From the NCBI GenBank assembly GCA_030145365.1, contig JAQYVS010000308.1, positions 1 through 21,991 on the forward strand: a DNA stretch of 21,991 nt. The letters run 5' to 3'. The stretch comes from Desulfofustis sp. Lineage in GTDB: Bacteria > Desulfobacterota > Desulfobulbia > Desulfobulbales > Desulfocapsaceae. Made by a program: the position numbers and the translations under genes. Positions 14,566 through 21,991 of the stretch are shown piece by piece; within the stretch, counting starts at the first letter, position 1; the number at the start of each line of letters is the position of its first letter. The notes beneath the pieces are model-generated. The model was not told the DNA's origin, did no database searches, and worked only from the letters and a program-made list of their open reading frames with translations.

Positions 14566-17528
14566 TGCGCATTACTCCTGCCGTACGAATCAGTCTTGGC
14601 CTGGTTTCTTTAACCATCAGCCTGCTTCTTCTTGGCAAGTTAATAGGTTTTGCCCCTGATCGGACCAAATCAGTCATTGATTCAAGAACAAACCTCTCTG
14701 AAGCCCTGGCAGTGCAGTTTTCAACTGCGGCTCAAAGGGGTGATTTCTCCTTAATCAGAGAAACTCTGCAGTCCATGGTTAAAAGAGAAAATGATATCAA
14801 GTCTGCTGCCATGCGCAATGCTAAAGGAGACCTCATTGCCGAGGCGGGCGAGCATCTGGTTCACTGGCAGCCCCCACCCGATGGCCGCTCGAGCCCAACT
14901 CATGTTCAGATTCCCATATTCAAAGATAAAAATCTCTGGGCAATGATTGAGGTCAGTTTCACCCCATTATGGGTTAATAATATAACAACAGGTTTTAGAA
15001 ATTCGTATTTCAGCTTAATCCTTTTCGTCGGCTGCACAGGTTTTGCCGGTTATTTCCTGATGATGAAAAGGACTCTGCGTGAACTTGATCCATCCGCAGT
15101 TGTTCCAGGCAGAGTGCAGGCCGCTTTTGATGTACTGAAAGAAGGTGTCCTGATTCTTGATGAAAAAGAGCAGATTGTTCTTGCCAACACTTCATTTGCC
15201 GAGATTCTCGGCACTCCCCCCTCGAAGCTTATCGGTTTTAAAGGATCCGAACTCGGCTGGAAAGACTGCAATTCACTGGACTTCCAAAAACAACTGCCGT
15301 GGATTCAGATAAACAACGATAAAAAGAGTTCGGTCACAGCTCGCCTGATTCTTGAGAGGAGAGACAAAACCGCAATTACCTTCATAGTCAATGCAGTACC
15401 TGTCCTTGACGGCAGGGGAAAACCTCGTGGAGTCCTCGTAACATTTGACAACATAACGGAGCTGGAAGAAAAGAACGAAGAACTGAGCCTGACTGTCAAT
15501 CGACTGCAGACGACCACAGAAGAAGTGCAGACCAAAAACATGGAACTGGAGTTTCTTGCCTCCCATGACCCCTTGACACTTCTTCTTAACAGGAGAGCCT
15601 TTAATCGGCTACTCAATAAGGTGTTCACCGAGGCACAGGGCAACGGGAAAGAATTGTCGTGCATTATGTGCGATATAGATCACTTTAAATCGGTTAACGA
15701 CCGCTATGGCCACGCCACGGGGGATAAAGTAATCAAGATGGTGGCCGGCGTGCTGCAGGAAAAATCGCGCGAAAACGATCTGGCCGGCCGCTATGGCGGC
15801 GAAGAATTTTGTATTGTTTTACTGAACATTGACATAAAAACAGCAACCAGCATCGCTAATCGAATTCGGCTGGCCATACAGGAAGATTCCTCAACAGGTG
15901 TCCAGATAACCATGAGTTTTGGTATCTCCTCGCTGCAGCAAAATCCCAATGAGCCTGCTGAGCTGATCAATCAGGCTGACAAGGCGCTTTTTATTGCCAA
16001 GGAGAGCGGCAGGAATCTCATTGTCTGCTGGGGCGATGATGAGGTTTCGCCACCAAACCTCTCCCCCCAGGCTCTTCCTCAAGCCGAAAGTGTTGGCGGC
16101 CAGGATGAAGTCCAACAATTGACCATTCGTTTACGAGAACTTGAGGTGCTGGCGGAAAAGCGTTCTCAGGAACTGAAACACTACACAGCCTATGATGTCC
16201 TCACAGGCCTGCCTAACAGAACTCTATTTTATGACCGCGTCACGCAGGCGCTGGCCAGAGGAAGGCGCTTTAATAATATCATCGCTCTCCTGTCTGTGTC
16301 TGTCGATGCTGTTCAGCGTATCAACGAAACTCTTGGGCACAAAATGGGAGACCTGCTCTTTCAGGAGATCAGCAAAAGATTAGCTGAAACACTGAGAGAC
16401 GTTGATACTGTGGCTAAGCTGCCTTCCTCCTCCCTGTTACCTACAGTTTCCCGTCTCGGTCAGGAAGATTTCGGCATACTGCTGACCGACCTGCAGGAAG
16501 TGAACGCCATTACCTGGATTGTACAGCGCATTATGAAATTATTTGAGAGGTCTTTCCATATCGATGGAACAGAGGTCTATACGGCTGCAAATATCGGCGT
16601 CTCCATCTATCCTCATGACGGGAATTCCCCTGCAGTGCTCGAAAAAAATGCGGTTGCAGCCAGGAACCACGCTCGAGATCAGTTGGGATTGAATCGGTAT
16701 TATTTTTATTCCGATAACATCAATCAGGTTTCGATCAAACATACAGTGATAGAAAGCAAACTGCACAGGGCTATTAAAAATGACGAATTCATCTTGCACT
16801 ACCAACCAAAATTAAACGCACTGACTGGATCCATAATTGGAGTAGAGGCTCTCATACGATGGGATGATCCCGATACCGGTTTGGTACCCCCATATCAGTT
16901 TATACCCATTGCTGAGCATTCTGGGCTCATTGGAACAATCGGTGACTGGGTGCTTGATACTGCCTGCAAACAGGCTCGATTGTGGCTTGATATGGGAATT
17001 GAAAATTGCAATGTGGCTGTTAATTTTTCAGCTAAACAATTTCGTCAAAAAGATCTTGCCGCCAAGGTAAAAGAAATTTTGAAAAGATATAATCTCGATC
17101 CGTCACACTTTACAATGGAGGTTACAGAGAGTCTAATGATGGAAAATATGACAACCTCCATCAAGGTTCTTAGAGAAATTCGTAAATTGGGCGCAAGCAT
17201 TGCCCTTGACGATTTCGGCACCGGATATTCATCGCTTGGTTACCTGAAAAATTTCCCCTTGACTCATATTAAAATCGATCGATCTTTTATGGCGAATGTC
17301 GAAACAAACGAAAAAGATGCAACCCTGATAAAATCAATAATCAAAATGGCCCACGCTATGAATCTCAAGGTAACTGCCGAGGGGGTTGAAACTGAGGGCC
17401 AGGTAGACCTGCTTAAACAATTTGGCTGTGACGAATTGCAGGGCTTCCTTTTCAGCAAGCCTGTTCCTGAAAATAAGGCTACCCCTTTGCTTCAAAACGG
17501 ACGGAAAAAAAGCAGTTGGAGAGTTTAA
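14565..17528 (+). CDS. Membrane sensor with PAS, GGDEF, degenerate GGDEF and EAL domains (c-di-GMP turnover)
   Basis: The product has 987 residues. ATG overlaps the giant gene's stop (TAATG), with GAGGA at 14551 as ribosome binding site, so translation is probably coupled. Two membrane segments (about 8-27 and 147-167) flank a periplasmic sensory region. A PAS domain follows at about 180-300, then a short coiled coil. The first GGDEF domain has an intact GGEEF active site (411-415) and an RxxD inhibitory site (REND) five residues before it, so cyclase activity with product inhibition is expected. A second GGDEF-like domain (about 545-700) has GQEDF at 632-636 and is probably inactive. The EAL domain keeps EALIRW (761-), NFSAKQF, EVTESLMM and DDFGTGYSSL (from 882), so phosphodiesterase activity is likely. 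Which activity dominates cannot be read from the sequence. Its position suggests it tunes production, export or release of the giant protein. Confidence 0.9.
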   Translation: MRITPAVRISLGLVSLTISLLLLGKLIGFAPDRTKSVIDSRTNLSEALAVQFSTAAQRGDFSLIRETLQSMVKRENDIKSAAMRNAKGDLIAEAGEHLVHWQPPPDGRSSPTHVQIPIFKDKNLWAMIEVSFTPLWVNNITTGFRNSYFSLILFVGCTGFAGYFLMMKRTLRELDPSAVVPGRVQAAFDVLKEGVLILDEKEQIVLANTSFAEILGTPPSKLIGFKGSELGWKDCNSLDFQKQLPWIQINNDKKSSVTARLILERRDKTAITFIVNAVPVLDGRGKPRGVLVTFDNITELEEKNEELSLTVNRLQTTTEEVQTKNMELEFLASHDPLTLLLNRRAFNRLLNKVFTEAQGNGKELSCIMCDIDHFKSVNDRYGHATGDKVIKMVAGVLQEKSRENDLAGRYGGEEFCIVLLNIDIKTATSIANRIRLAIQEDSSTGVQITMSFGISSLQQNPNEPAELINQADKALFIAKESGRNLIVCWGDDEVSPPNLSPQALPQAESVGGQDEVQQLTIRLRELEVLAEKRSQELKHYTAYDVLTGLPNRTLFYDRVTQALARGRRFNNIIALLSVSVDAVQRINETLGHKMGDLLFQEISKRLAETLRDVDTVAKLPSSSLLPTVSRLGQEDFGILLTDLQEVNAITWIVQRIMKLFERSFHIDGTEVYTAANIGVSIYPHDGNSPAVLEKNAVAARNHARDQLGLNRYYFYSDNINQVSIKHTVIESKLHRAIKNDEFILHYQPKLNALTGSIIGVEALIRWDDPDTGLVPPYQFIPIAEHSGLIGTIGDWVLDTACKQARLWLDMGIENCNVAVNFSAKQFRQKDLAAKVKEILKRYNLDPSHFTMEVTESLMMENMTTSIKVLREIRKLGASIALDDFGTGYSSLGYLKNFPLTHIKIDRSFMANVETNEKDATLIKSIIKMAHAMNLKVTAEGVETEGQVDLLKQFGCDELQGFLFSKPVPENKATPLLQNGRKKSSWRV

Positions 17529-17648
17529 AATTTAAAGATAAAAACCAGGAAAAATTTTTATTCAAGTAAAAAAATAGAAAACCTGTAAAGTTCAAAGTGA
17601 ATAATACTCAGCAGGTCCTTTAACTTTTAATTGATTTTCGAGGTCTGT

Positions 17649-18506
17649 ATGAATTCCACATGGAGAGATGTCACTGGAGCAGCAAAACTCATTTCTTTAC
17701 CTGGCGTCTACTTCCGCCTGAAAAATATCCTTGATGATCCGGATTACGCCATGGCCGAGGTTGCAGTAGTAATCAGCCAGGACCCGGCAATAACCCTACG
17801 TCTGCTGCGTATAGTCAACAGCTCTCTTTATGGATTTGCCGCAAAGATTGAAACTGTGGGCCGGGCCATAACTCTGCTTGGCACACAACAAGTACATGAT
17901 CTTGTTCTGTCCACCTCCGTCGGCCAGGCCTTTAAGGGGATATCCAACGACATTATGGATATGACCCGATACTGGAGACACAGCGTTTATTGTGCAGTAA
18001 CCTCACGCCGACTGGCCGCCCTGTGCAGCGGCTGCAAAAAAGAACGCCTTTTTGTTGCCGGTCTCCTGCATGATATCGGTCACCTTGTCATGTACCAGAC
18101 AATCCCCGAGCTGTCCCAACAGGCCATTTTAAAGGCCGAAGAAAGTGGCACCCCTCTGTACAAGATTGAACAGGACATAATTGGTTTTGATTATGCCAGG
18201 GTTGGTGCCGAACTTATGCAGGGATGGTCTTTGCCGGAAAGTTTGAAGGAGACAACGATGTTCCATGTGGAACCCGAAAATGCTAAAAAATATCCCCTTG
18301 AAACAGCACTGGTTCACCTGGGCTCACTGTTGACAAAAGCTGATAACGGCGGTGGTGTGTTCAACGAGGGAGCCTTGACAGCGGCCCCCCCAGCCTGGGA
18401 GATCACCGGGCTTTCCCCAGAAGATTGTACATCCCTTCGGGAGAAAATTGTTGAAGAGACAGGGGAGGTCATGAATATTATTTTCCCTCGGCAACAAACT
18501 GCTTAG
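17649..18506 (+). CDS. HDOD-domain signalling protein
   Basis: The product has 285 residues from ATG 17649, with GAGG at 17640-17643 as ribosome binding site. The frame is also open from a TTG at 17631, but that start has no such site. The protein opens 'LISLPGVYFRLKNILDDPDY', then 'VVISQDPAITLRLLRIVNSS', 'AITLLGTQQVHDLVLSTSVG' and the HD-like 'VAGLLHDIGHLVMYQ'. This is the usual order for HDOD proteins, whose HD-related helical fold often lacks full catalysis. There is no output domain; it is a stand-alone HDOD. It lies 120 bp after the c-di-GMP gene with no clear terminator between, so it could be read through from the cluster or have its own promoter. Its target is unknown. HDOD proteins often affect motility, biofilm or signalling. 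Confidence 0.88.
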   Translation: MNSTWRDVTGAAKLISLPGVYFRLKNILDDPDYAMAEVAVVISQDPAITLRLLRIVNSSLYGFAAKIETVGRAITLLGTQQVHDLVLSTSVGQAFKGISNDIMDMTRYWRHSVYCAVTSRRLAALCSGCKKERLFVAGLLHDIGHLVMYQTIPELSQQAILKAEESGTPLYKIEQDIIGFDYARVGAELMQGWSLPESLKETTMFHVEPENAKKYPLETALVHLGSLLTKADNGGGVFNEGALTAAPPAWEITGLSPEDCTSLREKIVEETGEVMNIIFPRQQTA

Positions 18507-19002
18507 TTCTAATCCCTCTACTTCTAACTACAGAAAAATAATCACAGTTACAGAACCTGCCTCCACTCTCCTTCCTTCACGGATATATCCTTATATCTCA
18601 TTAATATTCGGCACAGAATATTAACTAGTGCCCGTCCAGAAACGGTCTTTTCCCCTAGTTCTTCGTTGCAGGAAAATTTTTATCCTCCGGTAAGCGAGGT
18701 ACGAGACTCAGAGATATCACCTATATGCCTGTGGTAAATTTTTTCTTGCGCCTTGATTTAGCACAAAAAATCTCGTTTCTGGATGGACACTAAATATAAA
18801 AACAATTAGACACACCGGCTTGGTTTGTTATAACCGAAAAAAAATTTTCCCCCGCCAAAGGCATACCCAGACAACGGCATAGTTGGATAAAACGATGATT
18901 AAAATTTTACAACCCAAAGAATATATATACAAAATATCAATAACACATTAATAAATGGGGAGTTCGTTTATTGAATGAGAAGAATCTTCGCCACTATCCA
19001 AT
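18507..19002. other. 496-bp intergenic region between HDOD and TolC genes
   Basis: No convincing ORF is present. It holds the palindromic element at 18626-18792, listed separately. The rest is AT-rich, especially 18890-18960, and probably contains the TolC gene promoter, but I could not settle on a -35/-10 pair. A GGGGAG at 18957 lies too far from ATG 19003 to serve it. It would suit a 35-codon frame starting at 18975, which overlaps the TolC start in another frame and looks like chance. Confidence 0.5.
18626..18792. mobile_element. 167-bp MITE-like palindromic element
   Basis: The ends TAGTGCCCGTCCAGAAACG (18626-18644) and the reverse complement of 18774-18792 (TAGTGTCCATCCAGAAACG) match at 17 of 19 bases. 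The inner parts also pair imperfectly: 'gcaggaaaattttta' near 18670 against 'aaattttttcttgc' near 18740. The whole element can therefore fold as a long imperfect hairpin. It encodes nothing, and TA at both extremities could be the target duplication. This is the pattern of a non-autonomous transposable element. No matching transposase lies in the window. Confidence 0.65.
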
Positions 19003-20436
19003 ATGCCTATCCAAATCTATCGCATTTCACTTCTGGTTGTTGCCTTCAGCATCGCCATTTTTTCTCTATCCAGTGCAAATGAAGAAAATAAATCCATACA
19101 TATAAAAGATATAGCAACATCATATCTCGGTAAAATACAAGATAATGAGATTGTCCTCAGTCTTGATGATCTGATCTATATCGCTTTGAAAAACAACCAA
19201 ATGATTGAGGTTATAAGGCAGCAAGAGGCGCAGAGTCAGGGCCAACTCATCCAGGCGAAATCGGGATACCTGCCGCATCTCACCCTTGACGGTAGTTACA
19301 ACTATACCAAGCAAAAAAATTCGGCTCCCTCAAGTAGTTATGAAAATGTTCCCAACAATGTTGAGCAGACAGTACAGAAGCTAGATGATGTCGAAGAGGA
19401 TGACGTGCTGCACGCAGCAGCCAGACTTTCCCAATTGATCTACGATTTCGGTAAGACAACAGGAACTATTGACGTTGGCAAATCAAACCTGGAAGCAGTG
19501 AAAGCACATCTGCAGAGACAGGTACAAGATATTATTTTTCAGGTAAAAGAGGCATATCATAACGTACTCGAAAAGAGACGGTTGATTGATGTTGCCAGCG
19601 AATCAGTTAAAAGTTTTCAGCAACACCTGGATCGGGCAAAGGTTTATCATAAAGCAGGTGCACGGACCAGATTTGACGTTATCAACGCCGAAGTTGAGCT
19701 TTCAAACAGCAAAATGGATCTGCTGGCGACACAATATGATTTAAAAAAAGCCAGAGTCGCTCTTGAACAGATACTGGGTAAAAAACTAAATCAAGGCAGA
19801 TATACATTATACAATGACGAGGTGAACATAGATAACATTCTTGAAACCATGCCTCCTGTTCCCGAGACCCTTAGCAAACTGATAGAAAAGGCAATCAAAC
19901 AGCGTCCTGATATTACTCAAATCAAACAGCTATCTGAGGCGGCCCAAGCGAATCTGGACCGTGTCAGTGGGGACTACTGGCCAACTGTCTCTGCCGAAGC
20001 AAATTATAATGATTATGATACCGATTTGTCCCTGTATAAAGACAGCTGGGAAGTAGGCGTTACCGCCACTTGGGAGTTATTTTCAGGATTTCACACAAAA
20101 GGTGCCGTGGCTGAAGCCCAAGGACGCCTGCTTGAAAACATAGCCCAGCTTCAAGACCTGAAGCTGCTGGTGGTTAGAGAGGTAACGGACAGTTATCTCC
20201 AAACCGAGGAAAACCGGGATAGCGTAAAAATAGCCATGGAAACTTTAGAGCTTGCCAAAGAGAATGTTCAACTTGCAAAGAAAAGGTACCAGTCTGGAGC
20301 ATCTGATGTAGTTGAATTTACTGATGCTCAACTCAATTTGACAAAGACGCGAAACGACCTTGTAGTAACCTACTATGGTTATCTAACCGCCTTAGCCAGC
20401 ATCGAACACACCACAGGGAGTTTTTCAAAAGAGTAA
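19003..20436 (+). CDS. TolC-family outer membrane efflux/secretion channel
   Basis: The product has 477 residues. A signal peptide covers about residues 1-25 (MPIQIYR, a hydrophobic stretch, cleavage near SSA-NE). After a linker come the two alpha-hairpin/beta repeats of the outer membrane efflux family. Repeat one starts at 'LSLDDLIYIALKNNQMIEVI' and includes 'SGYLPHLTLDGSYNYTKQ' and 'LSQLIYDFGKTTG'. Repeat two includes 'QRPDITQIKQLSEAAQANLD', 'WPTVSAEANYND', 'WEVGVTATWELFSGFHTKGA' and the closing 'YQSGASDVVEFTDAQLNLTK'. The length is normal for the family. It lies 496 bp after the HDOD gene and so is probably a separate transcript. With the adaptors upstream it could supply the outer-membrane exit. 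There is no good ribosome binding site at ATG 19003. The stop codon directly abuts IS21 debris, so the extreme C-terminus may have been trimmed. Confidence 0.9.
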   Translation: MPIQIYRISLLVVAFSIAIFSLSSANEENKSIHIKDIATSYLGKIQDNEIVLSLDDLIYIALKNNQMIEVIRQQEAQSQGQLIQAKSGYLPHLTLDGSYNYTKQKNSAPSSSYENVPNNVEQTVQKLDDVEEDDVLHAAARLSQLIYDFGKTTGTIDVGKSNLEAVKAHLQRQVQDIIFQVKEAYHNVLEKRRLIDVASESVKSFQQHLDRAKVYHKAGARTRFDVINAEVELSNSKMDLLATQYDLKKARVALEQILGKKLNQGRYTLYNDEVNIDNILETMPPVPETLSKLIEKAIKQRPDITQIKQLSEAAQANLDRVSGDYWPTVSAEANYNDYDTDLSLYKDSWEVGVTATWELFSGFHTKGAVAEAQGRLLENIAQLQDLKLLVVREVTDSYLQTEENRDSVKIAMETLELAKENVQLAKKRYQSGASDVVEFTDAQLNLTKTRNDLVVTYYGYLTALASIEHTTGSFSKE

Positions 20437-21058
20437 ATTTTCCGGTACCAGGATTGCCAAAGGCAAGAATATTTTCACGTCTCTCTAAAAAGGAACCATC
20501 CAGTAACGCATTCACCAATCTATTGATTCCTGACGGAAGCAGTGACCGATCAAACGGTATACCACCCAGGGTTACACCGAGGTCTGACATATGGGTAAAG
20601 TCGGACTGACTCAACTTACCGGGTTGATGTTTCTGTGGAAAATAGACCTCCCGGGCGGGTTCCTCAAGAGCACGCCAGTGCTTTACCCGTCGTTGGAAAG
20701 TATGCAACTGACCATCGCTGAAACGACCGGGATTTTCACGCTGTAAATACTGAAAGAGTGTTTTGGCCTCCAATCCATCATTGATTTCAAGAAAGGGTTT
20801 TACAATAACTTCTGCAGGAGGACGGAGGCCATCCTTTTGCCAGAGTCTGTATCCCTCAATCACCCATGACAATATCCCTGGCAATTCTACCTCCAGTTTT
20901 TCAGGCAAGTCTTTATCTCGTTCATCAACCACATAGGGCATTCACTCGCTTTTCTGTAATCAACCTCTATCAACTGTGTCAGGTAGTGTGAGCGTTTATG
21001 CTCTAGCACTACACCAGATTTCAGGCCAATGGTTCTCGCATCCAATTCATTATGGAAC
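20437..21058 (-). mobile_element. Mosaic of D5-type primase, IS21 istA and IS21 istB fragments
   Basis: Read on the minus strand from about 21058, one frame gives 'ELDARTIGLKSG', 'HYLTQLIEVDY' and 'ASECPMW', resembling the middle of D5/P4-type phage or plasmid primases. After a frame change at about 20942, ATG 20941 opens 'ERDKDLPEKLEVELPGILSW', the C-terminal part of the same family with an internal deletion. At about 20803 the frame passes directly into IstA of IS21 ('GLEAKTLFQYLQREN', 'TFQRRVKHWRALEEPAREVY', 'QSDFTHMSDLGVTLGGIPF'). At about 20551 it passes into IstB ('DRSLLPSGINRLVNALLDGS', 'ENILAFGNPGTGK'). IstB homology stops at 20438, inside its Walker A motif and one base from the TolC stop codon. 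The remaining 20333-20437 of this frame is only antisense TolC sequence. All parts are fragments, so no working transposase is expected. Confidence 0.75.
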
Positions 21059-21441
21059 AAGGAGGATTCGAGTTCCCAGAAAGTTGTTCTATTCTCATTT
21101 CAGACGGTTCTGTAATTGAGTTAAAAGTTATTGAAGGCCAAGGAGTTGGTGAAAGAAGAACCGTTTCAATGTCTGTAGAAGGTTTTTCATCTGCATCAAA
21201 TGCAGAAAAACAAGGATTGAAGCTTTCAGCAGCAATTTTATGGGCAGCCGTAGCTCAACATGTTCCATTGCGATTAAATTATCATACACCATTTCCTTCG
21301 ATTGCTTATGATCGTACACAGCCTAAAAATCGAGGAATTTTTATTTCAGGTAACGCTTATAGTTATTCAAGATTCCCCATATTTATTGAAAAGATTCAGC
21401 AAATATTTGAATCACAATCATTATTCGATAATAAAATATGA
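21052..21441 (+). CDS. AT-rich hypothetical protein (possibly a fragment)
   Basis: The product has 129 residues from ATG 21052, and I do not recognise the family. The composition is protein-like: strand-like patterns at 'CSILISDGSVIELKVIEG', a helix 'AEKQGLKLSAAILWAAVAQH', then 'YDRTQPKNRGIFISGN' and an amphipathic C-terminal helix 'FPIFIEKIQQIFESQS'. There is no signal peptide or membrane segment. The frame is open back to a TAG at 21004, but that part overlaps antisense primase debris, so the true 5' end may have been lost by recombination. Codon use is markedly more AT-rich than in the export cluster, suggesting foreign origin. No ribosome binding site is obvious before ATG 21052. It is either a small accessory gene or the remaining 3' part of a larger one. 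Confidence 0.5.
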   Translation: MEQGGFEFPESCSILISDGSVIELKVIEGQGVGERRTVSMSVEGFSSASNAEKQGLKLSAAILWAAVAQHVPLRLNYHTPFPSIAYDRTQPKNRGIFISGNAYSYSRFPIFIEKIQQIFESQSLFDNKI

Positions 21442-21563
21442 TTCTTCCGAGTTAATCGTACTATTTCGTATCGCCCATTACTACAGGCTTGTAGGCGAGG
21501 CAAAGAAGTAAGAAGCTGTCCATTGGCATATTTTATCGCTTCAAATTTATTCTATCTTCCCCT

Positions 21564-21589
21564 TCCCTCCCTTTGAAAAAGGGCAGGGA
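21564..21589. repeat. Imperfect inverted repeat (hairpin), possible terminator
   Basis: TCCCTCCCTTT (21564-21574) pairs with AAAGGGCAGGGA (21578-21589) with one mismatch and a short A-rich loop. It lies about 120 bp after the hypothetical ORF. No T-run follows on either side, so terminator function is doubtful. Confidence 0.4.
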
Positions 21590-21852
21590 GAAGAGATTGC
21601 ATAATGAAGAGTTCTAAACCTCAGAAAGTCGAGCAAGTTTACAGGATTCAATCACTGTAGAACCCTCCTTATCTTTTGCTTGGTTGCTTGGATAAGGACT
21701 ACATGTCCATTATTTTTTCTACCTTTTTGTCAAGTACACTTCATTCGGAAGAACCCTAAAAGTAGACACATTAAGGTCTAGCCCGAGTTTCCTAATTACA
21801 AATCATGATTCTTGTAAGATGCTGTAAATAAAGGGAATATATCTACAAAGCA

Positions 21853-21933
21853 CTATGCCCTAAAAAACAACTTGATAAATCGCTTGCAGCGCCTGCTAAA
21901 TAAAGCTTGACAAGTTCATCCTATGCCCTAAAA
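21853..21933 (+). repeat. Direct repeat of CTATGCCCTAAAA flanking the last promoter
   Basis: The 13-mer CTATGCCCTAAAA occurs at 21853-21865 and 21921-21933, 68 bp apart. Each copy is followed about 10 bases later by 'cttga'. The second copy overlaps the proposed -10 box. They may be regulator sites or subterminal transposase-binding repeats of an insertion sequence. Confidence 0.6.
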
Positions 21934-21934
21934 T
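21907..21934 (+). promoter_or_regulatory. Probable sigma-70-type promoter for the gene at 21963
   Basis: TTGACA (21907-21912) and TAAAAT (21929-21934) are separated by 16 bp. The -10 box overlaps the second copy of the CTATGCCCTAAAA repeat. The ATG at 21963 follows after 28 bp. Confidence 0.55.
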
Positions 21935-21962
21935 AGCTCCTTGAATATACAGGGAGGGATAT

Positions 21963-21991
21963 ATGGAGCGACTTGAGATTAAAAAGATCAG
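21963..21991 (+). CDS. Start of an unidentified gene (3' truncated by window), possibly a transposase
   Basis: ATG 21963 is preceded by GGAGG at 21953-21957 with five-base spacing, a strong ribosome binding site, and by the promoter at 21907. Only nine whole codons are visible (MERLEIKKI). The sequence is too short to assign. The setting among repeats and insertion-sequence debris makes a transposase plausible. Confidence 0.45.

Larger units (their letters stand above)
21442..21962. other. 521-bp gene-free AT-rich region
   Basis: I see no convincing coding sequence here. It contains an imperfect hairpin (21564-21589), an 8-bp inverted repeat TCCTTATC/GATAAGGA (21666-21673 and 21691-21698) around a repeated 'ttgcttgg', a 13-bp direct repeat, and a promoter leading into the gene at 21963. 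The overall look is that of mobile-element border DNA. Confidence 0.5.

Noticed and set aside
18975..19082. 35-codon frame from ATG 18975 overlapping the TolC start.
   Set aside because: It is in a different frame from the TolC gene, lacks a well-spaced ribosome binding site, and its sequence has no recognisable features. The signal peptide begins properly at ATG 19003.

Overview
The window looks like a chromosomal segment of a Gram-negative bacterium, most likely from the Desulfobacterota (deltaproteobacterial) group. This placement is an inference. It rests on the outer-membrane export genes, on several c-di-GMP/HDOD regulators, and on a minus-strand gene at 299-963 whose C-terminal half resembles a 'zinc-ribbon' receiver-like family that I associate with that group. 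No rRNA, tRNA or CRISPR array was seen.

Layout. 1-261: the 3' end of a plus-strand gene resembling the C-terminus of HD-GYP-type proteins. 299-963: a minus-strand gene broken by a frameshift. 964-1777: gene-poor DNA holding decayed insertion sequences (an IS66-like end and tail, and a transposase N-terminus with a strong ribosome binding site), followed by a good sigma-70-type promoter. 1778-17528: a tight six-gene plus-strand cluster, the core of the window. 17649-18506: an HDOD gene. 18507-19002: a long intergenic gap with a 167-bp palindromic, MITE-like element. 19003-20436: a TolC-family outer membrane channel gene. 20437-21991: a scrap-yard of mobile DNA (a phage/plasmid D5-type primase fragment joined to IS21 istA and istB fragments), an AT-rich orphan ORF, direct repeats, and the start of another gene cut by the window end.

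The core cluster reads as a dedicated export, processing and signalling unit for one giant protein. In order it encodes: a GAF-domain protein fused to an HlyD-type adaptor; a polytopic M50 (site-2 protease-like) protein with a PqqD-like N-terminus and an HlyD-like C-terminus; a short SecA paralogue that keeps the ATPase motor but lacks the normal C-terminal region; a periplasmic HlyD/RND-type adaptor; a 1935-residue modular protein; and a membrane GGDEF-GGDEF-EAL c-di-GMP enzyme. The giant protein has an N-terminal LEPR-x-LL motif instead of a signal peptide. It then has a DUF4347 domain with a His/Cys pair, a beta-helix, LamG, five tandem Ig-like repeats, a cadherin-like domain, and a C-terminal hydrophobic anchor with a polybasic tail. 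An HDOD gene and a TolC gene follow. My working model is that the SecA paralogue drives the giant adhesin into or across the inner membrane. The adaptors, M50 protein and TolC then form the envelope path or processing station, and c-di-GMP sets production or release. The parts are individually recognisable. The combined system has, to my knowledge, no established mechanism.
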